Positions 34,950 to 43,159 of a DNA stretch of 64,000 nt are shown piece by piece. Position 1 is the stretch's first letter. Every line of letters starts with the position of its first letter. The stretch is taken from NCBI RefSeq assembly GCF_021654775.1, contig NZ_AP025343.1:5485501-5549500 (forward strand). The letters run 5' to 3'. Under the pieces are notes generated by a model that worked only from the letters and a program-made list of their open reading frames with translations, had not been told where the DNA came from and did not search any database. Source of the stretch: Paenibacillus azoreducens. Its GTDB lineage: Bacteria > Bacillota > Bacilli > Paenibacillales > Paenibacillaceae. A program made the translations under genes and the position numbers.

Positions 34950-34963
34950 TGTAAGCGATTGCA
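34950..34963. promoter_or_regulatory. cre-like site upstream of the LplB-LplC operon
   Basis: TGTAAGCGATTGCA matches the cre consensus with one change at the central Y, like the sites at 20561 and 32805. It lies about 200 bp before the lplB-like start. Confidence 0.45.
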
Positions 34964-35221
34964 TTTAATGCGGATGATTTCCCTGTCCAATCCCATTTGT
35001 TTTCCATTTATTATCCACTTTTCGACTCGTTTTCTTCTCGTTTTAGGCCTCATTTCTACCTTTCCCTCCATGTTTTCGGAAGTATAAAGCCACCCAAACG
35101 ATCCCAAAGAACATTTTTCCCTTCGGAATGCCCAAAAATCCTAATCCATAGCTTCCATCGCATGGAAAGTTCGTAAATTAGTCTTCTTTTAACGATAAAC
35201 AGATAAAAAGCACGATATTAT

Positions 35222-35273
35222 TTGTTCAAAATCCGAACAATAACTTGCAAAAACAATGTTTTTTATGTATTAT
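35222..35273 (+). promoter_or_regulatory. SigA promoter with upstream dyad
   Basis: TTGCAA (35245-35250), exactly 17 bp, TATTAT (35268-35273). Immediately upstream is a TTGTTC-N7-GAACAA inverted repeat (35222-35240), placed where a regulator could act. It serves the MpsC-like gene at 35328. Confidence 0.7.
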
Positions 35274-35327
35274 AGATCCTGCGTGAACTCCTCATCATCA
35301 AAATCATTGAAAGTTTGAAGGTGACCA

Positions 35328-35675
35328 ATGGTTCATACCGATTCCAATGAATTTAAGCAAAAGTTGAGCCAGGTATATAATGATGTGTCCAAGGAGTTGT
35401 TCGGCTTTGGAACTTCTTTATTGAAGACAAGCGTACATCCCGAGGGAATCGCATTATATGCCAGACATCGTCGTTCCCCCCGCTCCACTGCTCTGGAAGG
35501 CGAGGTTCCGGCTTTGAAATATGAAGTCGACTTCTACATGTCGATGATTTACAAGAAAAAGCTGAAATCCCGGCTTGAAGATGAACTTGGACTTCAGATC
35601 GAAGTGCTTCTTCGGGATTACGATCCAGCCACGCAGTGGGCTGTCACGAACATCATTTTAAAAACCGATTCATAA
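35328..35675 (+). CDS. DUF2294/MpsC-like protein
   Basis: A 115-residue soluble protein. The pattern FKQKLSQVYNDVSKELFGFG, a central basic stretch, then LEDELGLQIEVLLRDYDP resembles DUF2294, the family of MpsC. MpsC is a component linked to the sodium-translocating, membrane-potential-generating MpsAB system in staphylococci. No mpsA or mpsB is nearby, and many Bacillota have stand-alone copies of unknown role. The start follows GGTGACC, a weak site, and a clear promoter precedes the gene. The family call is tentative. Confidence 0.6.
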   Translation: MVHTDSNEFKQKLSQVYNDVSKELFGFGTSLLKTSVHPEGIALYARHRRSPRSTALEGEVPALKYEVDFYMSMIYKKKLKSRLEDELGLQIEVLLRDYDPATQWAVTNIILKTDS

Positions 35676-35768
35676 CTCTTACGGCGCTTTCCTTTTGATT
35701 TCATCTTAAGGACTGTCCGTACCTAAAACAAAAGGCAGATGCGGTTATTCTTTGTTTACAATGAATAA

Positions 35769-35814
35769 GTGCTCTAGTTAGAGATTTTCTTCTACCTAGG
35801 GCGCTTTTCTTTTT
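35769..35814 (+). promoter_or_regulatory. Leader hairpin with T-run before the purine operon
   Basis: GTGCTCTAG (35769-35777) pairs fully, with two G-U pairs, with CTAGGGCGC (35796-35804), followed by TTTTCTTTTT. It ends about 50 bp before the first gene. It could end the MpsC transcript or be an attenuator. It does not match the purine riboswitch consensus. Confidence 0.5.
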
Positions 35815-35867
35815 CTCAAAAGCCAATAAATGTTTTCAAACCAAAACAAATACAGGAGTGAATCATT

Positions 35868-36944
35868 GTGAAAAAAACATGGATTAAAGGTCTCATGGCT
35901 TGCAGTCTTTCCGCGCTCGTACTAGCCGGATGCGGAAGCAACAACGGTGAAGGGAAAAGCGCTGACGGGGATTCTTCGAACGGCAAACAGCAAAAGTTGG
36001 TCATTTCGACCTGGGGCTTCGCAGAAGACTTCTATAATAAAGAAGTTTACGCACCTTTCGAAAAAGCACACAATGTAAAAATCGTCCTGGAAACGGGCAA
36101 CAACGCCGATCGCCTGAGCAAAATCATGCAGGGAAGTTCCGATGTCGATGTGATCTACCTGTCGGATTACTACGCGCAGCAAGGCATCGAAGCTGGTGCT
36201 TTTGAAAAAATTGACCGCAGTCATTTAAAGAACCTGGACCATATTTATGATATCGCCAAGGCGCCAAACGGCGAGGATTACGGTCCTGCCTATACGGTCG
36301 GCCAGCTCGGCATCGCGTATGACCCAAAAGCAGCCGGGACGAAAATCGAATCCTGGAGCGATCTGTGGAAACCTGAGCTCAAAGGCAAACTGACAATGCC
36401 GAGCATTACGTCCACCAGCGGTCCGATGATGGTCGATGCCGCATCCAAAACTGCCGGAAGCGCCGATTTTAATGAAGATAAAGCATTTGAAAAATTAACT
36501 GCGCTGAATCCAAGCGTTGTGAAATACTACAGCAAAACCTCCGAATTCGTGAACATGTTCACCCAAGGCGAAGCGGCAGCCGGGCCGATCATGCAAATGT
36601 ATCTCAGCGATCTGCAAAAGGCGGATCCGGGCATCGAATTCGTTACCCCGAAAGAAGGCGCTTATTCCATCATCAATACGCTTAACGTTGTGAAAGGAAG
36701 CAAAAACAAGGAACTGGCCGAAGAATTTATCGATTGGCAGCTAAGCCAAGAGGTTCAGGAAAAAGCGGCGAAAGCCAAAGTCGACTCGCCGGCGAACAAA
36801 GACGTAAAACTGACGGATGAGGAAGCCAAAGGCGTAACTTACGGTGCGGATGTCGTTGAAAAGCTGCAAAAGCTGGATATGGCGTTTGTGAACAGCCAGC
36901 TGAAAACATGGACAGACCGCTTCAATCGTGAAGTTACCCGCTAA
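35868..36944 (+). CDS. PotD-like ABC substrate-binding lipoprotein of the purine/nucleoside operon
   Basis: A 358-residue lipoprotein. The signal peptide is MKKTWIKGLMACSLSALV with lipobox LAGC. The fold resembles the PotD/ferric-binding group (VISTWGFAEDFYNKEVYAPF, then VDVIYLSDYYAQQGIEAGAF and EGAYSIINTLNVVKGSKNKE) that feeds PotB/PotC-type permeases. Although the family usually binds polyamines, this operon continues with nucleoside hydrolase, two permeases, an ATPase and adenine deaminase. A purine nucleoside or related compound is the more likely ligand. A 64-bp repeat element lies directly after its stop codon. Confidence 0.85.
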   Translation: MKKTWIKGLMACSLSALVLAGCGSNNGEGKSADGDSSNGKQQKLVISTWGFAEDFYNKEVYAPFEKAHNVKIVLETGNNADRLSKIMQGSSDVDVIYLSDYYAQQGIEAGAFEKIDRSHLKNLDHIYDIAKAPNGEDYGPAYTVGQLGIAYDPKAAGTKIESWSDLWKPELKGKLTMPSITSTSGPMMVDAASKTAGSADFNEDKAFEKLTALNPSVVKYYSKTSEFVNMFTQGEAAAGPIMQMYLSDLQKADPGIEFVTPKEGAYSIINTLNVVKGSKNKELAEEFIDWQLSQEVQEKAAKAKVDSPANKDVKLTDEEAKGVTYGADVVEKLQKLDMAFVNSQLKTWTDRFNREVTR

Positions 36945-36945
36945 A

Positions 36946-37009
36946 ATAACCCCACAAAGTGACGTGTAACCTTTGAAGCTTATTCCGATTACTTTGCGGG
37001 GACCCCGGA
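36946..37009 (+). repeat. Family C element (CCCC-CAAAG...CTTTGCGGGG), no internal module
   Basis: A 64-bp element starting ATAACCCCACAAAG and ending TTACTTTGCGGGGACCCCGGA. It begins one base after the stop codon of the binding-protein gene and lies inside the operon. It is the basic form: the 63-bp module found in other copies is absent. Its ends can pair to make a hairpin in the mRNA. Confidence 0.8.
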
Positions 37010-37107
37010 TGTTAAAAGCTAGGCAGGGGCTGCTTGCCCCTGCTTTTGTTCTTCGGGCGGAAAGACTGCCACGGCATCCGTTCCACTACTTAGAAAGGGG
37101 AATCAAC

Positions 37108-38040
37108 GTGAGAAAAGCCATATTGGATGTAGATACAGGCATCGATGACGCGCTTGGCATCATGCTGGCGATGCGCAGCGGCGAGCTTGATGTGCTCGGA
37201 ATTACAACGGTCAACGGCAATGTATCGCTTGAGACGGCAACGAATAATACATGCAAAATACTCGATCTCATCAGCGCCGAACCTTCCATTTCCGTATACC
37301 CGGGGGCATCCCGCCCGCTTATGCGGGACAGGCTGTTCGAGCATCGGGTTCATGGACAGGACGGACTTGGCGGAGCTCTGGCCGATATGCTCCCCACGGA
37401 CCGCGTCAACCGCGACATGTTTGGACCTGATTTTATCATTGAACAGGCCAAACGTTTTCCCGGGGAAGTCACGCTGATTGCCACCGGTCCGTTGACCAAT
37501 GTTGCGCTTGCCCTGGCCAAACATCCTTCGCTTATCCATGAACTGAAGGAAGTCATCCTGATGGGCGGCGCCGTTCAAACCTACGGCAACATTACGCCCG
37601 TAGCCGAATACAACATGCACGTCGATCCGGAGGCAGCGCAGCTTGTTCTCCGGGCCGGTTTCCCGCGTCTGGTCATGGTCGGCCTCGACGTGACCCGCAA
37701 GGCCCTGCTGACAAACAAGCATATCGACGCCCTGGGGTCGTCGGAAATTGCCGATTATGTCCGCAAGAGTACGGCGGATTATATGCAGCGCTATTTCGAA
37801 CGCAATGGCGTCGAGGCATGCGCCATGCATGATCCGCTGGCCGTCGGCGCCGCAATCTGGCCGGAATTGGTGGAAACTACACGGTATTCCGTCGATGTGG
37901 AGACACGAAGCGAGCTGTGCGACGGACAAACGGTTTGCGATTTTCAGAACCGCCTACAGCGGGAGCCTAACGCCGATGTATGTCTAAAGGTCGACTCGGA
38001 TGAATTTATAAACCGTTTCATCGCCGTCCTGCACGGTTGA
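37108..38040 (+). CDS. Inosine/uridine-preferring nucleoside hydrolase family protein
   Basis: A 310-residue IUNH-fold enzyme that hydrolyses the N-glycosidic bond of ribonucleosides, releasing free base and ribose. The calcium-binding aspartate cluster near the N-terminus reads DVDTGIDDA (usually DTDPGIDDA). Later blocks TLIATGPLTNVALALAKHP, then LMGGAVQTYGNITPVAEYNM and CAMHDPLAVGAA with the family His are present. The start is GTG at 37108 with AAAGGGG before it; an in-frame start at 36973 would lie within the repeat element. It sits between the binding protein and the permeases, and a deaminase ends the operon. Confidence 0.9.
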   Translation: MRKAILDVDTGIDDALGIMLAMRSGELDVLGITTVNGNVSLETATNNTCKILDLISAEPSISVYPGASRPLMRDRLFEHRVHGQDGLGGALADMLPTDRVNRDMFGPDFIIEQAKRFPGEVTLIATGPLTNVALALAKHPSLIHELKEVILMGGAVQTYGNITPVAEYNMHVDPEAAQLVLRAGFPRLVMVGLDVTRKALLTNKHIDALGSSEIADYVRKSTADYMQRYFERNGVEACAMHDPLAVGAAIWPELVETTRYSVDVETRSELCDGQTVCDFQNRLQREPNADVCLKVDSDEFINRFIAVLHG

Positions 38041-38091
38041 CTTTAAAAGGTCGTTCAACACGTACTTTAATAAAACAGGAGATTGCAATTC

Positions 38092-38913
38092 ATGAAAAAG
38101 CGATACTTGTACCTGCTGCTTGCACCCGGTTTGCTGTTTCTGACGTTGTTCATGATCATTCCGCTGATCCTCACGGTCGGCTCGACCCTGTTCAAGGATG
38201 GCGGCTTCTCAATCGGGATATACACGCAATTTTTCAAGGACTCGTATTTCCTTGATATTCTGGGCACAACCCTGCTCGTCAGCGTCATGACCACCTTGCT
38301 GTGCATTTTGATCGGTTTTCCGGTCGCTTATTATTTATCCAAGCTGTCGCCGCGCAAAAAAGGCATCATGCTTGCACTCGCGATTTTCCCACTATTAACG
38401 AGTTCGGTCGTCCGCTCCTTCAGCTGGATGATCATCCTCGGTAAAAACGGTCTGGTAAACAATCTGCTGACGGCTTTCGGCATCATTCATGAACCGCTCA
38501 GCATTCTATACACGCCTGTGGCGATGATCATCGGGCTTGTCCATTTGTTCCTGCCGCTGATACTCATTACGCTTGTCGGCGTGATGGAGTCCATCGATCA
38601 TGATTTGGTGCGGGCGGCTCAAAGTTTGGGTGCTTCCAAGCTGACCGCTTTCCGCAAAATCATTTTCCCGCTCAGCATTCCGGGGCTCATCGTCGGCAGT
38701 ATTCTCGTATTCGTCGGCAGTCTGACCGCATATACGACTCCAGCCCTCTTGGGAGGCAAAAAACGCGTCGTTGCGACATTCCTGTACCAGAATGCGATCA
38801 CGCTTAATGATTGGCAGGCGGCTTCGGCCATCGCCACGATCATGATGATCATTACCTTTATCGTCATTGGACTGATGAACAAAGCGGCGGCCAAATTCAA
38901 ACCGAAGGAGTAG
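38092..38913 (+). CDS. PotB-type ABC transporter permease
   Basis: A 273-residue inner membrane permease with six helices. The EAA loop reads HDLVRAAQSLGASKLTAFRK, followed by IIFPLSIPGLIVGS. It resembles PotB/spermidine-type permeases rather than the sugar type. The ATG at 38092 has AGGAG 10 bp upstream; a TTG at 38083 overlaps that site. It pairs with the next permease, whose start is 4 bp beyond its stop. Confidence 0.9.
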   Translation: MKKRYLYLLLAPGLLFLTLFMIIPLILTVGSTLFKDGGFSIGIYTQFFKDSYFLDILGTTLLVSVMTTLLCILIGFPVAYYLSKLSPRKKGIMLALAIFPLLTSSVVRSFSWMIILGKNGLVNNLLTAFGIIHEPLSILYTPVAMIIGLVHLFLPLILITLVGVMESIDHDLVRAAQSLGASKLTAFRKIIFPLSIPGLIVGSILVFVGSLTAYTTPALLGGKKRVVATFLYQNAITLNDWQAASAIATIMMIITFIVIGLMNKAAAKFKPKE

Positions 38914-38917
38914 AACC

Positions 38918-39706
38918 ATGAAGAACAAAAATCCTGGGCTTGCCCTGTTTACCTTTATCGTTTATTTGTTTCTGCTCGGGCCGCTTGTGATTATCGCAGT
39001 GACCTCCTTTGAGCCAGGAACGGTGCTGAAATTTCCGCCGACCGGATTTTCGCTGCGGTGGTACCAAAACATTTTTGACGTCGAGATGTTTATGAGCACA
39101 TTCAAAACATCGATTTTTGTCTCGCTGCTGGGTAATTTAATCGCAATCCTGCTCGGTATTCCGGCTGCTTATGCGCTGAACCGCGCATCTTTCCGGGGCA
39201 AGGAAACGTTAAACGCAATATTTTTGTCCCCCCTGTTGATTCCGGGGATCGTCCTTGGCTTCACCTTGCTGAAATATGTTGTCATCGCCTTTCATATTCC
39301 CGTGTATGCGGCGCTCTTGATCGGACATACCGTCATCATGCTGCCGTTTATTATCCGCGTCATCGGTTCAAGCCTGGCGGGATTCGATTTTGCGGTCGAA
39401 GAAGCGGCGCTGAGTCTAGGTTCAAGCCGCCTTGCCGCCTTCTTCAAGGTCGTCCTTCCAAATATCAAGTCCGGCATTATCGCTTCGGTGCTGCTGGCGT
39501 TTTTGGAATCGTTCAACAACGTCGATATCTCTTTATTTATGACCGGCCCTGGCGTCAGTACGCTGCCGATTCAAATGCTTACTTACGTGGAGAACTATTT
39601 TGACCCGACCATCGCGGCCATCTCGGTGCTGCTGATGCTGATTACGGCAGGATTCATGTTTGTGATCGAAAGACTGCTCGGACTCACCTACTTCACCAAA
39701 CAATAA
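38918..39706 (+). CDS. PotC-type ABC transporter permease
   Basis: A 262-residue permease. The EAA loop is FAVEEAALSLGSSRLAAFFK followed by VVLPNIKSGI. It starts 4 bp after the PotB-like stop, with GAAGGAG inside the end of that gene, so the two are translationally coupled. It forms the channel heterodimer with the PotB-like protein. Confidence 0.9.
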   Translation: MKNKNPGLALFTFIVYLFLLGPLVIIAVTSFEPGTVLKFPPTGFSLRWYQNIFDVEMFMSTFKTSIFVSLLGNLIAILLGIPAAYALNRASFRGKETLNAIFLSPLLIPGIVLGFTLLKYVVIAFHIPVYAALLIGHTVIMLPFIIRVIGSSLAGFDFAVEEAALSLGSSRLAAFFKVVLPNIKSGIIASVLLAFLESFNNVDISLFMTGPGVSTLPIQMLTYVENYFDPTIAAISVLLMLITAGFMFVIERLLGLTYFTKQ

Positions 39707-39722
39707 ATGGAGGCATAAGACG

Positions 39723-40778
39723 ATGGCTTTACTGCAACTGGAAAACATTTCGGTCGCCTATGACCAGCAATATATTTTAAAAGACTTCAACCTTTCCATC
39801 GAGAAAGGCCACCTGATCTCGCTGCTTGGTCCCAGCGGCTGCGGGAAAACGACAACGCTCCGGCTGATCGCGGGTTTTATCGATGCCACGGACGGCAAGT
39901 TCTCATTCGGCAGTCAAGACTATACCCGTGTACCGATCAACAAACGGAATTTCGGATTCGTGTTTCAGAGTTACGCGCTGTTCCCGCATATGTCCGTGTT
40001 CGATAATGTGGCCTTCGGCCTGCGGCTGCGCAAGGTCAAAGAAGACGAAATCAAAAAACGGGTCATGAACATGCTGGATGTCGTAAGCCTGGGCGGCTTT
40101 GAGAACCGTTTCCCGCAGGCGCTTTCCGGCGGGCAAAGACAGCGGGTCGCCATTGCACGCGCGCTTGTCATCGAACCGGATCTGCTGCTGTTCGACGAAC
40201 CTCTTTCCAATCTTGACGCCAATCTCAGAGTCAACATGCGTGTGGAGATCCGCCGTATTCAGCAGGAGCTTGGCATCACCACCGTTTATGTATCGCATGA
40301 CCAGGAAGAATGCTTTTCCATATCCGACCGGGTTGCAGTTATGAATAAAGGCATCATCGAACAGCTCGACAAGCCTTCGGTGATCTTCCAATACCCGAAA
40401 ACGGAGTTCGTCGCCCGGTTTATCGGCTTTAACAATTTCATTGCTTTCGAGCAGCGTGAAGACGAAGGTTCGTTTTACAGCCTCCGCATCGGAGATCATT
40501 ATTTCCATGCCGCCAAGGCGCCCGGAATGCCAGTCACCATGAAAGGAGCCATTCGCCCGGATGACCTCATCGCGGGAACGCTCCAGGAGATTAAGCCCGG
40601 CGATAATGTTTTGACAGGCACGGTCAAAGTCAGCACATACCTTGGCCGCAGCTACCAATATGTCGTTGTCACCCCGCTGGGAGAATTTACGGTAAACAAG
40701 GAAATGCAGCAGCCCTACATGAGCGGGCAGGAAATCCGTCTGTTGTTTCCATCGGAGAAGCTCGTTCTTGTCGAATAA
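39723..40778 (+). CDS. PotA-type ABC transporter ATP-binding protein
   Basis: A 351-residue ATPase with Walker A GPSGCGKT (36-43), Q-loop FQSYALFPH, signature LSGGQ (134-138), Walker B LLLFDEP (154-160), H-switch VSHDQEE and a C-terminal TOBE-like regulatory domain from about residue 235. It powers the PotB/PotC-like channel. The gene begins 16 bp after the second permease with GGAGG upstream and is followed 17 bp later by the adenine deaminase gene. Confidence 0.93.
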   Translation: MALLQLENISVAYDQQYILKDFNLSIEKGHLISLLGPSGCGKTTTLRLIAGFIDATDGKFSFGSQDYTRVPINKRNFGFVFQSYALFPHMSVFDNVAFGLRLRKVKEDEIKKRVMNMLDVVSLGGFENRFPQALSGGQRQRVAIARALVIEPDLLLFDEPLSNLDANLRVNMRVEIRRIQQELGITTVYVSHDQEECFSISDRVAVMNKGIIEQLDKPSVIFQYPKTEFVARFIGFNNFIAFEQREDEGSFYSLRIGDHYFHAAKAPGMPVTMKGAIRPDDLIAGTLQEIKPGDNVLTGTVKVSTYLGRSYQYVVVTPLGEFTVNKEMQQPYMSGQEIRLLFPSEKLVLVE

Positions 40779-40795
40779 CAATAGGGGGAACATAC

Positions 40796-42517
40796 ATGCA
40801 AGCAGATCTGCTTTTATTACAGCCTAATGTGTATAACAGCTATTTCAAACAATGGACCCAAAATAATGTGGCCATCAAGGACGGAAAGTTTTTGTATATC
40901 GGTCCGCGCGGCGAAGAAACGTTTAAAGCGGAGCAGGTGATTAACGCAAGCGGACTCCATATGATTCCCGGCTTCGTCGATATCCATCTGCATATCGAAA
41001 GCACGATGGTCACGCCCGGGTCTTTCTCGCAAGGTTTGCTTCGAAATGGGGTAACGACGATCGTGCCGGAGCCGCATGAAATGGCCAATGTATTTGGTCT
41101 TGACGGGGTTCTGGAAATGATTAAAGCAAGCCAAAGCTGCATCGTGGACATGTTTTATGCGATTCCAAGCTCCGTTCCGGCGACTTCGCTTGAAACGACA
41201 GGCGGGTCCATTGAAATCGAAGATATGGATGCTTTGCTCGCAACCGGCGATGTCATCTGTTTGGGCGAAATCATGAATTACGTGGATATCATCAAAGACC
41301 CGGAATGCAAAACCAATCGGATTCTGAAACATATGCGTGAGCGTTATCCCGAGCTGGTGATCGAAGGCCATGTGCCTAAGCTGCTGGATCTGGATCTTGC
41401 GCGCGTTATCTATGCCGGTGTCAATTCCGACCATACGCATCAGACGCTTGAAGGGCTGAAAGCCCGTATCGGCGCAGGCATGTTCATTGAAATCCAGGAA
41501 AAATCCATGACTTCCGAGGTGATGGACTATCTCATCCAGCATGACGTATCCGAGCATTTCTGTTTCGTCACCGATGATGTGATGGCTGATTCATTCCGTG
41601 ACCGCGGCCACTTGAATCAAATCGTCCGCAAAGCCATCCGGATGGGCATGGCGCCGGAGAAAGCGATCTATGCGGCCACGTTCTCCCCTACCCGCCGCAT
41701 GAGGTTGTTTGACCGGGGAGCCATCGCGCCAGGAAAAATCGCGGACTTCCAACTTATTTCCGATCTTAGCGAGCTGAAGCTGGAATCCGTATATAAAAAC
41801 GGCTCGGAAGCTTATTCCGCGTCCAAACCATCCTCCGCCTTGCCTTCCGCCGAGGCATACCGCTTTCCCGAACACTATTACAGGAGCCTGCAGCTTTCCG
41901 AGCTCACCGAAGCGGACTTCTTAGCAGCGGTCAACGCGGAAGACGGAAGCTACCGCTGCAGGGTGATGACCGTCGAAGACGGCTCGACGTTTACCAAGGA
42001 AACGCAGGTCGAATTGGTGGCCGCGGGCGGCCGTCTGCAATGGGAAAACAGCGGCTGCGGAATGATCGCCACCTTCGAACGGTACGGCAAGCATGGCGGC
42101 AAAGCTTTTGGCTTCATTACAGGCGACACGATCAAAAAAGGAGCCGTTGCCACCACCTACTCCCATGATAATCACAACTTGCTGGTGGTCGGTCATAACG
42201 TTCAGGACATGCTTCTGGCGGCCAACACCGTCATCAAGCAGCAAGGCGGCTTCTGCGTTGCACTGAACGGGGAGGTCATGGCCAATATGCATCTGCCTGT
42301 CGGCGGCATCCTGACGGAAGAACCGCTTGATGAAGCTGCTGAATCGGTTAAGCAGCTGCGCGAAGCGATGGAAGAGCTTGGTTACAATCATTACAACCCG
42401 ATCATGTCCATCGCAACGCATTCGCTGCCGGTCAGCCCTTATTTGAAAATCACCGACCATGGCCTGATTGACGTTAATAAGGGTAAAGTGGTGCCGCTGA
42501 TTGTTGAGAAAATATAA
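40796..42517 (+). CDS. ade: Adenine deaminase
   Basis: A 573-residue AdeC-type enzyme, of normal length, that converts adenine to hypoxanthine and ammonia using a dinuclear metal centre. The family signature GFVDIHLHIESTMVTPG holds metal ligands H64 and H66. Further blocks are VPEPHEMANVFG, the IEGHVPKL block, SDHTHQTLEGLKARI, TDDVMADSF and, near the end, SIATHSLPVSP. It is the last gene of the operon and is followed by a terminator. Together with the nucleoside hydrolase it would turn imported adenosine into adenine and then hypoxanthine, supplying purine and nitrogen. Confidence 0.94.
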   Translation: MQADLLLLQPNVYNSYFKQWTQNNVAIKDGKFLYIGPRGEETFKAEQVINASGLHMIPGFVDIHLHIESTMVTPGSFSQGLLRNGVTTIVPEPHEMANVFGLDGVLEMIKASQSCIVDMFYAIPSSVPATSLETTGGSIEIEDMDALLATGDVICLGEIMNYVDIIKDPECKTNRILKHMRERYPELVIEGHVPKLLDLDLARVIYAGVNSDHTHQTLEGLKARIGAGMFIEIQEKSMTSEVMDYLIQHDVSEHFCFVTDDVMADSFRDRGHLNQIVRKAIRMGMAPEKAIYAATFSPTRRMRLFDRGAIAPGKIADFQLISDLSELKLESVYKNGSEAYSASKPSSALPSAEAYRFPEHYYRSLQLSELTEADFLAAVNAEDGSYRCRVMTVEDGSTFTKETQVELVAAGGRLQWENSGCGMIATFERYGKHGGKAFGFITGDTIKKGAVATTYSHDNHNLLVVGHNVQDMLLAANTVIKQQGGFCVALNGEVMANMHLPVGGILTEEPLDEAAESVKQLREAMEELGYNHYNPIMSIATHSLPVSPYLKITDHGLIDVNKGKVVPLIVEKI

Positions 42518-42543
42518 AGGCGTGCGGGAAACACCTTTTTTTC
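42515..42543 (+). terminator. Terminator of the purine operon
   Basis: AAAGGCGTG pairs with CACCTTT followed by seven T, starting at the ade stop codon. Confidence 0.7.
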
Positions 42544-42630
42544 CAAATACCCTACTAAAGGTGAATCCATGCCTGCGTTACGAATATTTTTCATCAAAAA
42601 AATCGGCGTTTTGTGAGTGAGGTCATGTAA

Positions 42631-42841
42631 GTTCTAAAGGACACCGCGGCGGTTCTAACGGACACCATGGCCGTTATTTCGCTAAAAACGGCAACTTTTA
42701 AAACGTAACGGTCACCACAGCGCTTAAGTGCTCCCAAAACAACGTCAATAGGGGATTTTTCACAAAATAGCTGCAGCTGTGTCCGTTAGAAATCAAAATG
42801 CTCGAAATTGGCCTCTATAGCGGCCGCTGTGTCCGTTAAAG
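42631..42841. repeat. Dyad repeat family B (TAACGGACACC), copy 1
   Basis: Half-units TTCTAAAGGACACCGCGG, TTCTAACGGACACCATGG and CGTAACGGTCACCACAGC (42631, 42653, 42704) face two inverted half-units, GCTGCAGCTGTGTCCGTTAG and GCGGCCGCTGTGTCCGTTAA (ending about 42790 and 42840). The plan is the same as family A. Copy 2 is at 60970-61158. It lies between the 3' ends of ade and the DUF2935 gene. Confidence 0.7.
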
Positions 42842-42867
42842 TTTTGCGCCTCATTAATCCGCCCTGC

Positions 42868-42914
42868 TCCCAGCGCGCGGTGTGGTGTTGCATGACAGAG
42901 GTCCACCATATGCG
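42868..42914 (-). repeat. Dispersed segment shared with 52287-52333
   Basis: The minus strand reads CCGCATATGGTGGACCTCTG then TCATGCAACACCACACCGCG and CGCTGGGAG. This is nearly identical over about 46 bp to the plus strand at 52287. Its function is unknown. Confidence 0.65.
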
Positions 42915-43159
42915 GCATTGCACCAACTTTTTTGCTTTTTCCCGTCCTCTTTCTCTTCATACGGACATAAATATGCATTTACAGTCGGTTCCTTTTCCGT
43001 TTACAACCACGGCCCGGGGACAGCAGTTTATCAGAGCGCTGCTGTCCGCCGGGCCGTATTTTTTTCTCATCAGTTCGCAGCTTAAGTTTCATCAATCCAT
43101 AGGCCAAAAACGCCGATTTTTTTCTGAACTAGATTCATGATCGCAGGAATGCCATGTCA

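Larger units (their letters stand above)
34748..35327. other. Divergent intergenic region with cre-like site and promoter
   Basis: No gene. It separates the sugar ABC operon (minus) from the MpsC-like gene (plus). It contains a cre-like site at 34950-34963, a TTGTTC/GAACAA dyad at 35222-35240 and a good promoter at 35245-35273. Confidence 0.6.
42544..43159. other. Intergenic region between convergent genes
   Basis: Contains a family B dyad element (42631-42841) and one copy of a dispersed segment shared with 52287 (42868-42914). No gene is supported; open frames here on both strands lack ribosome binding sites. Confidence 0.55.

Noticed and set aside
35690..35860. Purine riboswitch upstream of the nucleoside/adenine deaminase operon
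   Set aside because: Expected by context, but the conserved purine aptamer core is not present; only a stem with a T-run is seen.
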